This document shows positions 42,515 to 55,337 of a DNA stretch of 64,000 nucleotides, piece by piece. The first letter of the stretch is position 1, and each line of letters opens with the position of its first letter. Where the stretch lies: assembly GCA_032358165.1 (NCBI GenBank), contig JAALGY010000057.1, positions 868,001 through 932,000 on the forward strand. Direction: 5' to 3'. The notes beneath the pieces are model-generated. The model had not been told where the DNA came from. It saw only the letters and a program-made list of their open reading frames with translations, and did not search any database. A program made the position numbers and the translations under genes. This DNA comes from Diplosphaera chodatii (lineage: Eukaryota; Chlorophyta; Trebouxiophyceae; Prasiolales; Stichococcaceae).

Positions 42515-45500
42515 ATGTCCCAGCCCCTGCTGAAGGGGAGCGCCGCCCAAGCGACCGCCCTGTGGCATGCTGCATGGCAGCATGCCACTGCCGCGCGGCA
42601 GGTACAAGCGACTTCAGTATGACTTCAGTTGCATGCAAGATGTGGCGGCGAACAAGTAGGCTGCGAACAGAACTTGTGGACAAGGGAGCACCTGCTGACA
42701 TCTGACTTGACCTCTCTGCCGTAGCTGGGGCCCCGCGCAAATGTCAGATGCCAGAGCACGCTGCAGAGCAGCGTTGCGGAGCAGCAGGGTGGGGCGGACA
42801 ACGGCAGGCACGTCATCTACGCGGTAGCTGCCGGCACAGAACACGACAGCCCGGGTGAGGAGGCCCCGCAGCAGTGGACGCCCAGCATCCCCCGCGTGTC
42901 ATCGGACACATGGGCCCCACTGTGGCAGGACCGTCCGATCTCCGTACACTCACCGACTGAATGCAACTGAGAGGCATTGTGTTGTGCACGTGTGGGCAGG
43001 CCACCCCGAGTGCGCAGCTCGGGTCCCAGCCATTCTGGAGGCACTAGAAGCGGGTGGCCTGACCGCCGGGGCGCGGCCGCAGCAGGTGGGCACCTGCTGG
43101 GCTACGACGTTTCTTACATGCTCTCTCATCACCCTTGGCCTACTTTTATTTCAGTTCTCTCAGGCCACATTTGCATGTTGTGTACACCACTCGATGTCCA
43201 TGTCTGCAGGCATGCCATGTGCGCTCATCGGCAGTGCTCTGTGCGTGCAGCTGACCAACCTGCGGGACTTCCGGCCTGCCACGTTCTCGGAGCTCACAGC
43301 CATTCACAGCGAGCGATATGTCAGCATGCTGGAACAGGTCTGTAGTCGTGCATGGTGCAGACCGTGCAGGTGCAGATGCGACTGGCCACCTCAGATGCGC
43401 CGACACTGATGCCGCAACACTGCACTGTATGCTGCTAGTCAGCTATGTCATCCTTGTCTGCAGGTTGTGCTGAACAATGCGCCCACGAATGTTGATGCTG
43501 ATACCTACATCACCCCGAGCTCCTTCCAGGACGCCATCAAGGCAATTGTCCATCTACCCTTGTGATATATAATGGTCGCCAGCATGACAGTGCAGGCGGG
43601 TGAGCAAAACATAATAAGATGATGATTCCTCGCACTTTGGGCAGGCGTCTGGCGCCGCCATATCGCTGGTAGATGCCGTCATTGATGCATCGGCCGCAGC
43701 GGTGCCCGGCGGCGGCAGCACAGCAGGCTTCGGCATCTGCAGGCCCCCTGGACACCATGCAGTGGTGTGCACCAGAGCTGCGCTGGAGTTGTGGCCGCAT
43801 ACATGCACCAAGATGCACTTGCTTGCAGTGAGATCATCTGGCGGCAGAGTTGCAGCTGCCATGTAGCATACAGTATCCGTGCATCGGAGATGCACCTCAG
43901 CAGGCTGGGTTGCCCATTGCAGGCAAAGGGGCCGATGGGCTTCTGCCTGTTCAGCACAATCGCCATTGCAGCACGGCATGCGCAGCGGCGCGGCTGCCGC
44001 CGCATCATGATCTTCGACTTCGATGTGCGCTGCTGGGCAATGCAAACTTGCAAACGTCAGCTCCCTGTATATATGCTTGTCTGAAGTTCAGCAGTGGCCA
44101 AGCACATACCTGCAGAGAACATGAGCAGATGCAGTCCTGTGACCATGTCGTCAAAGGAAATACATGTCCCAGCAGGTGCACCATGGCAATGGGACGCACG
44201 ATGTCTTTTATGATGACCCAGACATCCTGTTTGTCAGCACACACCAGGTGTGACCCCTCGCTCTCTCCTGCATCCACAGGGCGTTTATGCACCAGCCTAC
44301 CAGGCCTACAAGGCATGCAGCGACAGCTGCGCATGTGCATGCATGCAGGCAGGCAGCTTCCCCCAAACGGGGGCACTGCATGAGGTCGGCACAGGCGATG
44401 GGGAGGGCACCTCCATCAACCTGCCCATGCCAGGTCTCACTCGACTGCCTGCTTCACTAGGTTTACCATCTAATGCTGTCTGGCTGTGTGGCTGTTACGC
44501 CACCACAACAACCACCACTGATCACCCAAACAACCACCACAGCCCCTGATGCAGCCAGTGATCTGTCCAATCAAACTGACCAGAGAAATCGGTCATGCAG
44601 GGGACTCGGGGGATGCTGCCATGCAGGCGGCCATGGAGGACATAGTCCTTCCAGCTGCGGAGCGCTTCCAGCCAGACTTCATCCTGGTAACCTTCCTTCA
44701 TGTTGAGCGTCGCTGCTGTTATCGAGGCTGCTCATCGTTACGGATGCTAAGACCCCAAACCTGGTCGATGGGCGCAGGCCAGATCCACCGCATGTTTCCT
44801 CAAATCAAGTGTCTGAACCTCGGTCAGGTGTCGGCGGGGTATGATGCGCACTGGCGGGACCCGCTGGCGGGGCTGCAGATGCGGACGGCGACATACCACC
44901 GCCTGGCGACGCAGCTGCAGGCCCTGGCGGACCGGCTGTGCGGCGGCCGGCTGGTGCTGCTGCTGGAGGGCGGCTACGACCTGCGGGTGCGCCGGAACTG
45001 CTGCTTGCACGGATGCGACGTGATGGCGCCAGACAGCCCGTCAACTCATCGATGTGTGTGGGGACACGATGGTCCGTGGTAGGGTACGTATGCTGGCGTG
45101 CTGTCAAGTGGCGTCTAGGCAACCGAGTGACAATCTGCTGACCGCCCGCGGCTGCTCTCGATCAGCTCACAGGGCCCACCGTCAGCAGGAACTTCTGCAT
45201 TGTTGCACTGCTCGTCGTGGCCAAACACCTGGTGTTCATGCTGCCGCAGGCTCTGGGCTCTGCAGTGGCAGACAGCTTCCGAGGCCTGCTCGGGGAGCCA
45301 TCGGCCGACACCTTCAACCCCGACCTGCTGCGAGATGAGCCGGTGGACAAGGTGTGTGCATGCTGTGGGCGCTGTCTTTGGAACAGCAGGTCAGATGTGT
45401 GGCACAAGCTGCAGTTCGTGTGGACTGCAGTCGTCCAGCAGCGATGCTCAGCAATGATGAGGCTTGCCTCAGATCATGGAAATGGTACATGCGTAGGTGC

Positions 45501-45541
45501 AAGCGGTGCTGAAGGAGGCACGCAGCATTCACGGCTTGTAG
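42515..45541 (+). CDS. HDA14: class II-type histone/lysine deacetylase, HDA14-like
   Basis: Thirteen exons: 42515-42601, 42725-42854, 43000-43085, 43251-43337, 43464-43541, 43645-43764, 43923-44024, 44176-44247, 44349-44433, 44601-44686, 44828-44986, 45250-45351, 45497-45541. Phases agree; 412 residues, near plant HDA14. It removes acetyl groups from lysines using Zn. Active-site blocks are intact: GICRPPGHHAV, KGPMGFCLFSTIAIAARHAQ, FDFDVHHGNGTHDVF, VSAGYDAHWRDPLAG and LLEGGYDL. The N terminus MSQPLLKGSAAQATALWHAA has no acidic residue and precedes the conserved domain, suggesting an organelle transit peptide; plant HDA14 acts in plastids and mitochondria. Exon 5 ends with a probable GC donor (AAG|GCAATT at 43541). 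The exon at 44349 was chosen to restore the family GSxPxTG segment; an in-frame alternative near 44281 exists. Confidence 0.92.
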
Positions 45542-46294
45542 GCAATCAGCCTGTGATTGGGTTTGGTGGTACATGTGAAGGCAGTGGTCTTGTATACGGT
45601 GTGTGTGGTTTGATGCGTCAGAACCAGCGTCGGGAGGGTGGGTCGCTCATCATTAACATGCAGTTCGTCAAAACAAGTACAAGTCTGTCGGCTCTGATAT
45701 GCGCTCCCATTCACCCTCCGGCACCTGGCGCGCTCACGCTCTCAAAAACACCAGTTGCAGTGCTGCTATTTGGGGACACTCTGCCCGAGGCACAAAATGC
45801 CACAGAGCCCTTGCCCACCGCCGCAACTCACGTGCCTCGTGTATACGAGCCACGCCGCCAGCGTCACAAACGAAGCGGCCCACATCACCGTGCTTCCGAA
45901 ACCAAGCATTGCAGACTGGTCAAAATTGCATTGGGCTGCTGCATGCAGCACCGCACGTGCTGGTGTCGCCTCGCCGCTCGTGCACTGGCTCGCTGGGCAT
46001 GTCTAGTCTGCATCAGGGGGGACTTGCGGCTCAGGCCATGCCACCGCCCGCCGCGCCGTCCCCGTGATCAAAACTTGGGTACATTGCAGTGTGTTGGCGC
46101 TGCTGCGCGGCTCTCGACAGCTGTAGAAAGCCGCTGCTCTAGCAGCAGTGCCTAGCCCCACTCCACATCTCTGCTGCACTGCCACCTGCCCCCCAGCTGC
46201 TCTGCACCGCCCCTCGACCCCCGCCACACTGCCGCTCCTCCGATACGCCGCGCAGATGACAGCTGAGCTGGGCTGCGGTGCGGTGCGGGCGGCG
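45542..46294. other. convergent 3' intergenic region
   Basis: About 750 bp between the deacetylase (+) and the second bZIP gene (-). Long frames are open here by composition only; no motif supports a gene. Confidence 0.55.
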
Positions 46295-48625
46295 TCAATC
46301 GTCGGGGTCTGCGGCCTTCCGCTTGCCGACCTTCCCCTTCCCGGGCAGCGGCGGCTTGCTGTCGCTGGTGGGGCGCGCGCTGGCTTGGCCGTGCCCCTTG
46401 ACCTGGGCCTTGGCCGTCGGGGGCGGCGCCTGCGCCATTGCAGCACGCAGCCGGCGTCAGGTGTGCGGACAGCAGGGGGTGGTCGTTCGCTATGTGGTCT
46501 GGGTGCAGACGCACACTGCCGCCAGCAGAGGAACTGATGCCATACCAAGCGCCACAACGCCAGCAGCCTCCTGTGTCCTTGTGCAGCCGTCCCTGACGTC
46601 ACCGCTGCCAGCTTGAAGCACCGACAGGCACAGCGGAGCGGCGCGGCGCACCTCGGAGCCGCCCAGCTGCGCGCGCATCTGCTCGTTCTGGGCGCGCAGC
46701 TGCCCGATCTCCTGGTCCTTGCGCTTCAGCTGCGCCCGCGCCGACTCCAGCTCGTCCGCCAGCTCCTCCTTCTCCTCGCCCAGGTTGGCGATCTGCGCGG
46801 CGCCCAGAGTCCTTTTTAAAACCTCTTGACGCCGACTGATTGCCGTCGCCAGCCCCAGCCGGCTGCAGCCTCGACCAAAGCCAGGGTTTACTTGGCGCAT
46901 GGCAGGATACATCTGGTGTGATCGACGAGAGGCTTCTGTGGGTGCTGCGCAGAGTGTGTCGATTGTGGTATCGGTCGCTCAGCCGGCAGCGCACCTGGCC
47001 CTGCAGCTCGCCCAGGTGCTCCTGCTTTCGCTTGCGGGACCGCCTGGCCGACTCCCGGTTCGACAGCATCCTGCAGCACCAGAGCCCTCTCACCACCCGG
47101 ACACCAGGATGCAACACACAGCCTGTGCACAGCACCCACCAGGCCGCGAGGCCGTGGGGGAAAGGGTTGCACCTACTTCTGAACATGGAAAAGCAGAGCT
47201 GCTGCCAGAGCTGCTGCCCGGAGCGAATCAGTGTTGCTCACCTGCGGGCGCGCCGCAGCTCCGCCTTGGCCTGCAGCTCCTTCTCGCGCTCCGTCATGGG
47301 CGCCGCCTGGGGCATGGGCGCCAGGAAGCCGCCGCGCCCGGTGCCGGTGGTCGGCCCGCCGCCGCCGCCGCCCGCCGCCCCGTTGGCCGCGCCCCCCGGC
47401 GACGGCGCCCGCAGCGGCAGCACCCGCACCGGCTCCGGCGCCGAGACGCCTGTCGATGCATTGCACCGTGGTTGTGGCCACGTGCTGTGACTGACGGCCG
47501 GCAGCAGATGCAAAGCGCAGCCCGACCACACTGTTTGCATGCGGTGTGGCACCATTTGACCATGCAGTGCATTGCTAGCATAGATCGGCACGCCTAACAG
47601 ATAGATGCGGGGGTCCTGGAATGTTGCAATGCAGGTTGTCACCTGTCAGCTGCAGGCTGGAGCTGGTGCTGACGCCGGGGATGGGGGGCAGCTCCGAGGG
47701 GAATGACGGCGGCGGGGGCGAGAACGCGCTGCCTGCTGATGGCTCCATCTTGCCGCCTCGCCGTAACCCGCCACCCCCCTCGTCATCGTCGTTCCCTACG
47801 GCACGAGCAGATCGTCTGCTGACGTAGGTTTGTGCTTCATCACACGGAGGAGTGCCAGTGCTGGTGTTATATTGACCCTCAGGCGAGGCCAAGTCATAGC
47901 CAGGCGGGGTGGCACCTGCGTTGCCGGCCGCCGGCCGCGCGCCGCTGACGTTGAGCTGGTTGACGGGCAGCAGCTGCCGGAAGAAGTCCAGGCTGGCGAC
48001 GCGCGGCACGCCTGAAGCCGGAGCGCCATTCGCATCTGGAGCTGAGGAGGTGGACTGGAGCGCGGCGGCTGCTTGGCTCGCCAGGTTCGCCTGCAGCGAG
48101 TGCAGCTGCGCCGCCTGCGCCGCCAGGTCTGATTGGCTGCCGCCCTGGCCACCGAAGGCGGCGAGGCTGTTGCTGGAGGGGATGCGCTTCAGAAAGTCCT
48201 GCGCAGCAGCATGCATGCACAGTTTGGATGGAGGCAGGGTCACCTGAACAGCGGAAGCCTTTGGACGAATCTAAATGCATGTTGGATCTGCTGTCTCGGG
48301 TCCAAGGTGCGCAGGCTCTTGACTGCACCAAATGCTGGCTATCATTGGAGGGATGGGCTGAGGTGGCACAACTTCACGTGGAAGCGGCGTTACGCAGCTC
48401 AGCTCCGCTACCACGGTCAGCTGAGACACAGGAGACGCCACTTGACCGCGGGGAGAGGCACAGCTGCCGTTGTAACGGCTTCAGAGGGTAGGATAGGGGT
48501 GCCCACACCTGGAAGGCCTGCTCGCTGGGGCTCCTGGGAAAATCGCCGCCCAGGGAGCCGCCCATGGATCCCATCTTCGTGAGGCCGCCGACTATGTCTT
48601 CAAACGAGAATGTCTTGGCCTCCAT
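46295..48625 (-). CDS. bZIP transcription factor
   Basis: Six exons: 48625-48509, 48198-47643, 47449-47242, 47070-46995, 46792-46652, 46429-46295. Phases agree; 410 residues. The basic region crosses an intron and reads AELRRARRMLSNRESARRSR then KRKQEHLGELQ, a canonical N-x7-R plant bZIP motif. The zipper continues IANLGEEKEELADELESARA and QLRAQNEQMRAQL with regular heptads. The protein begins MEAKTFSFEDIVGGLTKMGS. A conserved-looking SLDFFRQLLPVNQLNVSGAR and Ser/Pro-rich stretches lie between. The C terminus GKGKVGKRKAADPDD is basic and may add nuclear-import signal. It binds DNA as a dimer; targets cannot be told from sequence. Confidence 0.92.
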
Positions 48626-48962
48626 CTACGGCTGGACCGACCGAGGCACCCGCTGCGGGCGCCCTGGCACCGTTGTGGACCACAGCCGCTGGGACAGCGG
48701 CAGACGCACCCACGACCGCCCGACGGCGCCTGAGTGCTGCTGCCGAGGCTGCTGGGACGCTTGTAGCCGAGCCGGGAGACCAGTGGCTGCGTTAATTGAT
48801 GATGGGTGGGCCTGCTGCGTCAGCCTCCCCGTCCCAGCTCTCCCGACATGTGCAGGGACCCACATATAGCGAGGTTCGCCTCGGCTCACGTGCCGCTTGT
48901 TTGCATACATTCACCGCGCTGGACGCCCATTTCCACCCTTGCCGCTCACATAGACCTGGCAC
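48626..48962. promoter_or_regulatory. divergent promoter region
   Basis: About 337 bp between the second bZIP gene (-) and the small membrane protein (+). Both promoters must lie here; no element was identified. Confidence 0.4.
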
Positions 48963-49713
48963 ATGTCAATCACGATGCGGGCCTCGGTGCAGTGCTTCCG
49001 CAGCTCTGTGCTTCGGCCACAGCAACGGGCCTTCACGCCAGGTGATGATCTGGAATCAAAACGCATTGCTGCCGGATTGATGGCGTTCAGTGCTGCGAAC
49101 AGAGAACGAACGAACGGCACACAGTTAGAAAGCATGCAGCGCAATGTGGGCGAGTTACAGGCTTCTGTTGTGCATGCGCTGCATGATGGCATGCACCGCA
49201 TCGTGATGTAGAGCTGACATTGACCTGGTGCGCATGCGAAGTGCGGCCCAGCCTGCGTTTGTTGAGCAGTCGCACAGTCTGCCAGCCAGTGCGGGCGCAG
49301 CAGAGCAGCGACTTAGGCAATGCGGGCCTCGCTGCAGCAGCTGCTGGCATTGTTGCAGCGCCGATCTGCCTGCTCTCCGAGTACACGCTGGCGACGACAG
49401 GATCTGGTCTGCCACCGGGGCCGGGTGCGCCGAGATGCTACGCTGTATTCATGTGCATTTAATCGCATTGCACTTGGACTCATACGGCTGTGACATGCTG
49501 CTGTGCTGGCCCCTAGGCGGGCTGTATGGTGCTTTTGAAGGCGTATCGTATCTGGTGATCGTCGGCATCACGGCTTGGAGTCTGTACACCAAGTCGCAAA
49601 CAGGCAGTGGGCTGCCGGCGGGGCCCTCAGGGCTGCTGGGCGCCGCCGAAGGCTTCAGCTTCCTCAGCCTTGTCGTCGGCATTGCAGTGGCAGCTCTTCA
49701 GGCCCTGAAATAA
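48963..49713 (+). CDS. small plastid-type membrane protein with duplicated TGSGLPxGP unit
   Basis: Exons 48963-49041, 49242-49424 and 49517-49713 join in phase to 152 residues. The first about 55 residues (MSITMRASVQCFRSSVLRPQ onward) are rich in Ser, Arg and Gln, like a chloroplast transit peptide. Three hydrophobic segments follow: AGLAAAAAGIVAAPICLL, VSYLVIVGITAWSLY and FSFLSLVVGIAVAALQAL. The motif TGSGLPPGPGGLYGAFEGVS is repeated as TGSGLPAGPSGLLGAAEGFS, each placed before a membrane segment. Similar repeated-motif proteins exist in plants and algae without a known function, as far as I recall. Exon 2 uses an AAG acceptor, which is less common here. Confidence 0.75.
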
Positions 49714-50097
49714 CTGCTTCCGACGTTTGACACAACCCCAAGTGACACAACTGCTTCGTGTAACGCCATCGCAAGGTTTGAAGCATATGGAATATGATTG
49801 CGCTTTTGCCCTGGAAAACTGCGTACGTCTCGATGGCAGTAGGCATGCCATCCATAAAGAAGCCAGGCACAAACAGCACCAACACAACAGGACCACGAAG
49901 CTAAACGTCTACCTACTTGTCCTTCATAGCCTCTTCAGGCTCGCTGTCCTGGGCCGAGTGCGGACCACGCACCGATGACCATGTCGAGTTGCCTGTCATT
50001 TCCACGCCTGTGTCGTTGCGCCGTCTCAGGCTGGCGCCTGCAGCCATTGCACAAGACATCAGCCGTGGCGGTCACCTGGAAATTCAAATATGGCTCC
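49714..50097. other. convergent 3' intergenic region
   Basis: About 385 bp between the small membrane protein (+) and the RHD3/SEY1 gene (-). Nothing recognisable beyond 3' flanks. Confidence 0.55.
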
Positions 50098-53000
50098 TCA
50101 TGCAAGGATACAATATGCACTCAGCACCGCAGGGTGTTCACCATGACCTGTGGACGATGCTGACGACTGCTGGGCCCGGTGCACCGGGCTGCGCACTGCC
50201 GCGATGGTGTCCTGTGTACGACGCGGGGCCTCCGCAGCAAACTGTGAAAGCACACAGCGCTGTTGCTCTGGTGGCATTCTGCACGACCATGGTCCTGAGG
50301 CCAAATGTTGCCAGTTGTCGTGGGGCTTGCAGGTGTTGGTCAGGCAGTGTGTCGTGCAGTCTGGCCGGTCTGATCTGGCCGGTCTGTTGAAACACACTGG
50401 GTCTGCAGGTCGGGGGTGCACCTGCGCTACGCTGTGCAGGGTGCGCTGCGTGGTGGCCCGCAGCGTGGGTGCCAGCTTGCCGGACAGCACCACCAGCCCG
50501 GGCAGCAGACCCCGCGACATCTCGTTCTCGACCTCCAGGTCCTGCCAGACGGTCTGCAGGCGATTGAGGAAAATTGGGGTCACCCTGCCAGCAAGCTGCC
50601 TCTGGTGTCACACACCAACTTGCACGACCTGCCCCCAGCCCCGACTGCATAACACCGAGGCAGCAGGCACATGCTGCAAGCCGCATGTTGCACCATCTTC
50701 GGAGCTGCGCTCACCTTGAAGAACAGGAACAACAGCACGCCAACAATGAGCCACAGCGGGTTGCGCAGCGCGCTGAAAAATTCGTTCCACCCCAGCACGG
50801 CCATCGCAATGATTGCCCAGATGGGCGGCATCCGGTTGCTGGCTGCCCTGTTGGCCTCCTGTGTCGCCGCTGCCTGTGTCGCAGCAGCGGAGCAGCACGA
50901 CATCGCTTCATGCATGGCTACTGGCTGGGCGGTGCATGCTGTTGGAAGGATCTGCAGCATGCAGGTGATGCAGGTGATTGACTATCACAATGGGGGGCAC
51001 CTGCTGCACGATGAAGTTCGAGTCGGAGACGAACTGGCGCCACAAACTGCGGCATTGCCCTGGCGGCAGCAGCACTGCTGCCTGCGGCACGCCCGGCCAC
51101 TCCGTGAGCGACAGCATGTCCAGGCCGCTGCCGTCGGCAGTGCTGCTGCGCCGCCCGCCATCCAGGCTGCTGGTCATTGACGCTGTCCCAGAGCTGCGTG
51201 ATGCCCGGTCCTGCAGAACAGATGCATACTGGGTTGCCGGACGAGCCACCATCGACTGCTCACCAGCAGTGCACAGAGTGGCACAGATCACAGCCGCTGC
51301 TTCTGCAGTGAAGGGGCGGCGGGCAAGTGAGTTTGTGCTTGGCCAGCTGCTGTGTTTTGCTGATGTTCGGACTCACATGCTGAGTGGCCAGGCTGCAGAC
51401 AGACGCCTCCACAGCCGCAGCTGCAGACGCGGGCACGTCCAATCGAACGATGGTCAGCAGGGACAGCAGCTGGGCCGCTGCGCCGCGGGCCTGCGCCGCT
51501 GCCCCGGGCACATCTGCACGCGGGCCCCAGCTGCGCGGGAGGCCGCCCTCGTCCCGCGAGAACACCTCGCCGAAGCTGCAGAGCACGCAGCAGAGTTGCT
51601 GACCAGACCCATCATCAACAGTTGGGATCATTCATTGGCTTGATAGCATTTGCTGTCCGTTGACTTCGAACATGCATGCCCACCGGTCCTTCATGCGGCT
51701 GAGGGCGGTGTGGGACCCCTCTCGCACAACTGCTTCCAGCCTCTTCCGCCCAAAGGCGTCCAGCCGCTGCCGTGCGTAGTCCCACTCCCCATTGCTCAGG
51801 TCGTAGCCTGCCAGCCCGCTTGTGGCCGCCTGCATGCACCGATCCACCCTCTGCACCGCTGTGTAGACCTCCGGGCCGAGGCTGTTTGGCTTGCAGATAG
51901 GCAATGGGGCTGAGCTGTTGCACTGGCCTGCCCTGCATGCGCAATGTCATGCTGTTAATGTGTGCCTGCTATCGTATAGATCCATGCAGCACCTCATTGG
52001 CAGATGCGACCGCTGACTGGTGCAGGCGCTGGGCACGGGGCCAGAAGTCTGCTGGTGCCGAGTCCAGCAGCGCCACAGCCGCACCCGTCACTGCCTCTGC
52101 CAGGCGAGCCTCTGCCTCCTTCAGCACTGACGCAACCTGCAACGAGCGGGAATGCTCTTGCACAACCGTGATTGCACTGCCAGCAGCACCAATCCACAGC
52201 CTGCGAGTGGAGCCCTGCTGATGCCATGACAATGGTGCGCATGCTGCCGCCTGTCAGTGCATGCGGCCAACTGCCACCCACAGCACAGCTTTGCTGGTCA
52301 CCTTCTTCTGCGTCAGATCGTGCACGTGCGCAGCAATGTTGCCCTCCAGGGCGGCACGCGTCTCTGCTGCTGTCCAGCCCGAGCCCTCGACCTCCAGGTC
52401 GCGGGCTGCCTCCTCAAAAGTCCCGAGTGACTCAGCACCCAGTCTGCATTTGACAGCAAAGCGTGCAACCATCACCTGATGTCCATCTGCTTGCCTTGCA
52501 GCCATACTCGCAATGTTGAGGCGACCTGCTCACTGCCGCTGGCAGCCGGGATTGCCCGTGCCATGCCAGTGTCCAGACATGTCAGATTGCCAGCACGAGC
52601 TCTGCACCCAGACAGGTGTGGCTGTGCTCCCAGGCTGCTGCTGCTGCTGCTGCTGCTGCAGCAGCTGGTTGCACTCACCTCGCAGCCGCCACAGAGAAGC
52701 CTTCCTGGCCTGCCTCCACTGCAGCCTGCAGGTCTGCCTGGAACCGCTGCAGGGTGCGCGCCTGCAGCGCCGCCAGCTGCGCCTCACGCACGCTTGCCAC
52801 GGCTGCATATGCTTTCGTGACCAGACCCGTGCGCTTGTCCGCCCGCACAGCTGCCTCGAAGTAGCGCGCCTCCTCATCATAGCCTGGCATGACCGGCAAA
52901 AAGGGTGAGTGTGGAACCCTGGCAGTGGAGAAAGTGGGACACCTGCTCTGGCTGTGCCCAAAATGCACTTCTGAAGGCTCTGCTGCTGCTAGCACAGCAG

Positions 53001-54866
53001 CGCAGAGAGGTTAGACGGCGCCATGGTCTTGCACCTGTCAGGCAGCTGTGAAGGAGCAGGCTGGCACGCTTGCCAAAGTCGGACACCACGCCTGCACCAG
53101 CCTCTGCTTTCAGCGACGCCCACGCCTGGTCCTCCAGCAACGCCGCCAACTGATCTGCCGCAATCTCCTCACACCTGATGTTGGCTACCATGACCTGTGG
53201 AACACGATGCCCACTGCAGCACACCTGAAGTAGCAAGCAGACGCAGATTCTGCTGAGGGCAGGTCAGACCGAGGCCAAAAGCCAAAGGCGGAAGCGCAGG
53301 TGTTGCACCTTGTGGGCCGGCAAGTTGAGGTCCTTCTGCTCGCGAATGATGTCCCACAGGCGCTGCATGCTGAGCGCCAGTGCGTCCCCCGGCAGCTTGT
53401 CCTCCGCTGGCCGCACCAGGCTTTGCCCCTCCTCCGCTGTGCAGGCAGTGGCACGATGAGTTGGGCATAGACGTTCAGACCTTGAGGATGTGGTTGTGCC
53501 ATGGCAGAAGGGCCCCGCAACGAGAAAGGCATGCCAACACAAGTACAGGATCACCCTCGTCAGTGAAGCGGCGGCGCAGCATCACACTCTCTGCCCGGAA
53601 ATCCTCCTCGCGCTCCTCAAAGTTTGGCAGCGCAGCATACTTGACCTGCATGACAAGCAGATGTCCCCAACTTCATGCGTCCGCGCCTTCATGGTCAGAG
53701 TCACCTGCAACCTGCGCCGGGCATGCACGGCACCTCGCTCACATGCCACGCAAGCCTCGACACAGGCCCGGGAACAGCCTGCAACCAGCAGCACCTCGAA
53801 GAAGTCGGTGACGCTCGTGTCCTCCAGCGCCGGCGGCTTCGGGATGGCGCCCCACATGCGGTGGAGGTCCTCCTCCCAGGTCTCCACCAGCCGGGGCAGC
53901 GGCGACTTGGTGCGGTCCCGGAACACAAACAGCAGCACCGTCCGTCGCTTGCCGGGCGCCGGCGTGAACAGCTTCAGGTTGACCTGCAGCAGGTGGACGT
54001 GAGCGTTGATCGTGCACCTTGCTCAGCCCAAGTGCTCATGATGCTGTGCATGTGCAGCTCGCAGGCGTGTTGGCAAGCTCGCCTGGAAGATGGTTTTGAG
54101 GAGTGGCTTGCCGGCGCCCGTCTCGCGGCCGATGTCCTGCAGGAATGCCAGCTCGCATCACTGCGAGCACGCGCTTTACTGACAGCATCATAGCACGGAT
54201 ACGTGACCCACCTTGGCCCACATGTTGACGAGCAGCACATCGGCAGCGGCTAGCGCAAACAGAGCCGACTGCCGCTCGAATGAGGTGTCATCCTCGCCAC
54301 GCTCCCGCCCGTCGCTGCCCTCCAGGTCCATAACCAGCGCCTGCACATCAGAACATGACGGTGTGCGATGATGCACTGTGCATGTGGTATGTGCAATAAC
54401 ATCCATGTGTGCGCAACATGCGGAGGTGCGTAGGTGTGATGCACGGAACATAACAATGCATGTGCAAACCTGCGTCTGCAGCTTGGGGCTGCGAGCAAGC
54501 CAGATGCCCCGCGTGGTCTGATGGCGTCCCGAGAGTGCATCCATCTCCGTGAACTTCGTGCCAAACTGCATGGCAAGAGCATGGCAAGTACTGCAGCGGC
54601 GTTTGGCGCGACCAGGATCCCCACGCCCACTTCTCCGAGATCCAGTAGACCATCATGCTATTTCCATACATCTTAACAATGCAAAGGATTCTCACCGCGG
54701 CATTCATAAGTGTGCTCTTGCCGCTGGACTGCGGGCCCATCACAGCTATGATCTGGTAGTCCTGCCCGCAGTTTTCCAGGCCGCTCTCTGAGGCGAATGC
54801 TTGCATGCCCTTCGTATTGTAGTCGCCCTCCGCATCGACCAGCTGCAGTGTCCGCATCTCCCCCAT
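50098..54866 (-). CDS. SEY1: RHD3/SEY1-type dynamin-like GTPase, ER membrane fusion
   Basis: Seventeen exons: 54866-54696, 54565-54470, 54340-54212, 54136-54083, 53983-53795, 53645-53555, 53436-53309, 53194-53035, 52883-52679, 52494-52287, 52136-51993, 51889-51684, 51575-51377, 51210-51001, 50873-50715, 50553-50422, 50241-50098. Phases agree; about 874 residues. It fuses ER tubules by GTP-driven dimerisation. GTPase motifs: P-loop [13 protein letters not shown], switch [13 protein letters not shown]3 [15 protein letters not shown], and G4 [11 protein letters not shown]. The helical stalk includes [33 protein letters not shown] and [15 protein letters not shown]. Near the C terminus a hairpin [15 protein letters not shown]...[16 protein letters not shown] anchors in the ER, followed by [16 protein letters not shown]. 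Exon 4 ends with a GC donor (CAG|GCGAGC at 54083). The start of the 51889 exon could be 51868. The tail beyond about residue 830 is poorly conserved. Confidence 0.93.
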
Positions 54867-55337
54867 GGCTGCTTACCACAACGTCCCACACGACACACTT
54901 CACATCAGCACGTTGAGGTTCTCGATCGCACTGTGGGCAGTCGTAGTATATCACATACGTACAAATAAATTAGGCTTGCTGATCCTCCCTTGGTGCAGGT
55001 GCACAAGTATAAACAGGCTGGATCAAAGCGCTTCATTCTGGCTTCAGCAAGGCAGCAGGAGGCAGATACAGCAAGTGACTGCTTCCACTGCAAGATGCAG
55101 GGGTTGTAGCCAACTCGAAATGTCGACCCCCCAGCCTCTGCACGAGACGGCGGGCCTCCTGACGCAAGTGTCTGCACAACGCTGACGATTGACGATAGCA
55201 GTACAAGCTGGAGCACCGTTTCGAGCAATCAGTGTTTGCTGCCAACGGCAGGGCGCGACGTGAGGTTGACTGAGGGCAGTGGGGACCAGCTTTGGGTGCA
55301 GCGACTTCCTTGCTCCGCCTGACGGCACGCAGCAGGC
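54867..55337. promoter_or_regulatory. divergent promoter region
   Basis: About 470 bp between SEY1 (-) and NOP58 (+). It must contain both promoters; no element was recognised. Confidence 0.4.

Noticed and set aside
44281..44345. In-frame GVYAPAYQAYKACSD extension in the deacetylase
   Set aside because: Using the acceptor at 44349 restores the family GSFPQTG segment directly after STHQ; the extension would insert non-conserved residues.
45217..46155. 312-codon plus-strand frame at the deacetylase 3' end
   Set aside because: Its first part overlaps HDAC exon 12 in a different frame; the rest shows no recognisable motif.
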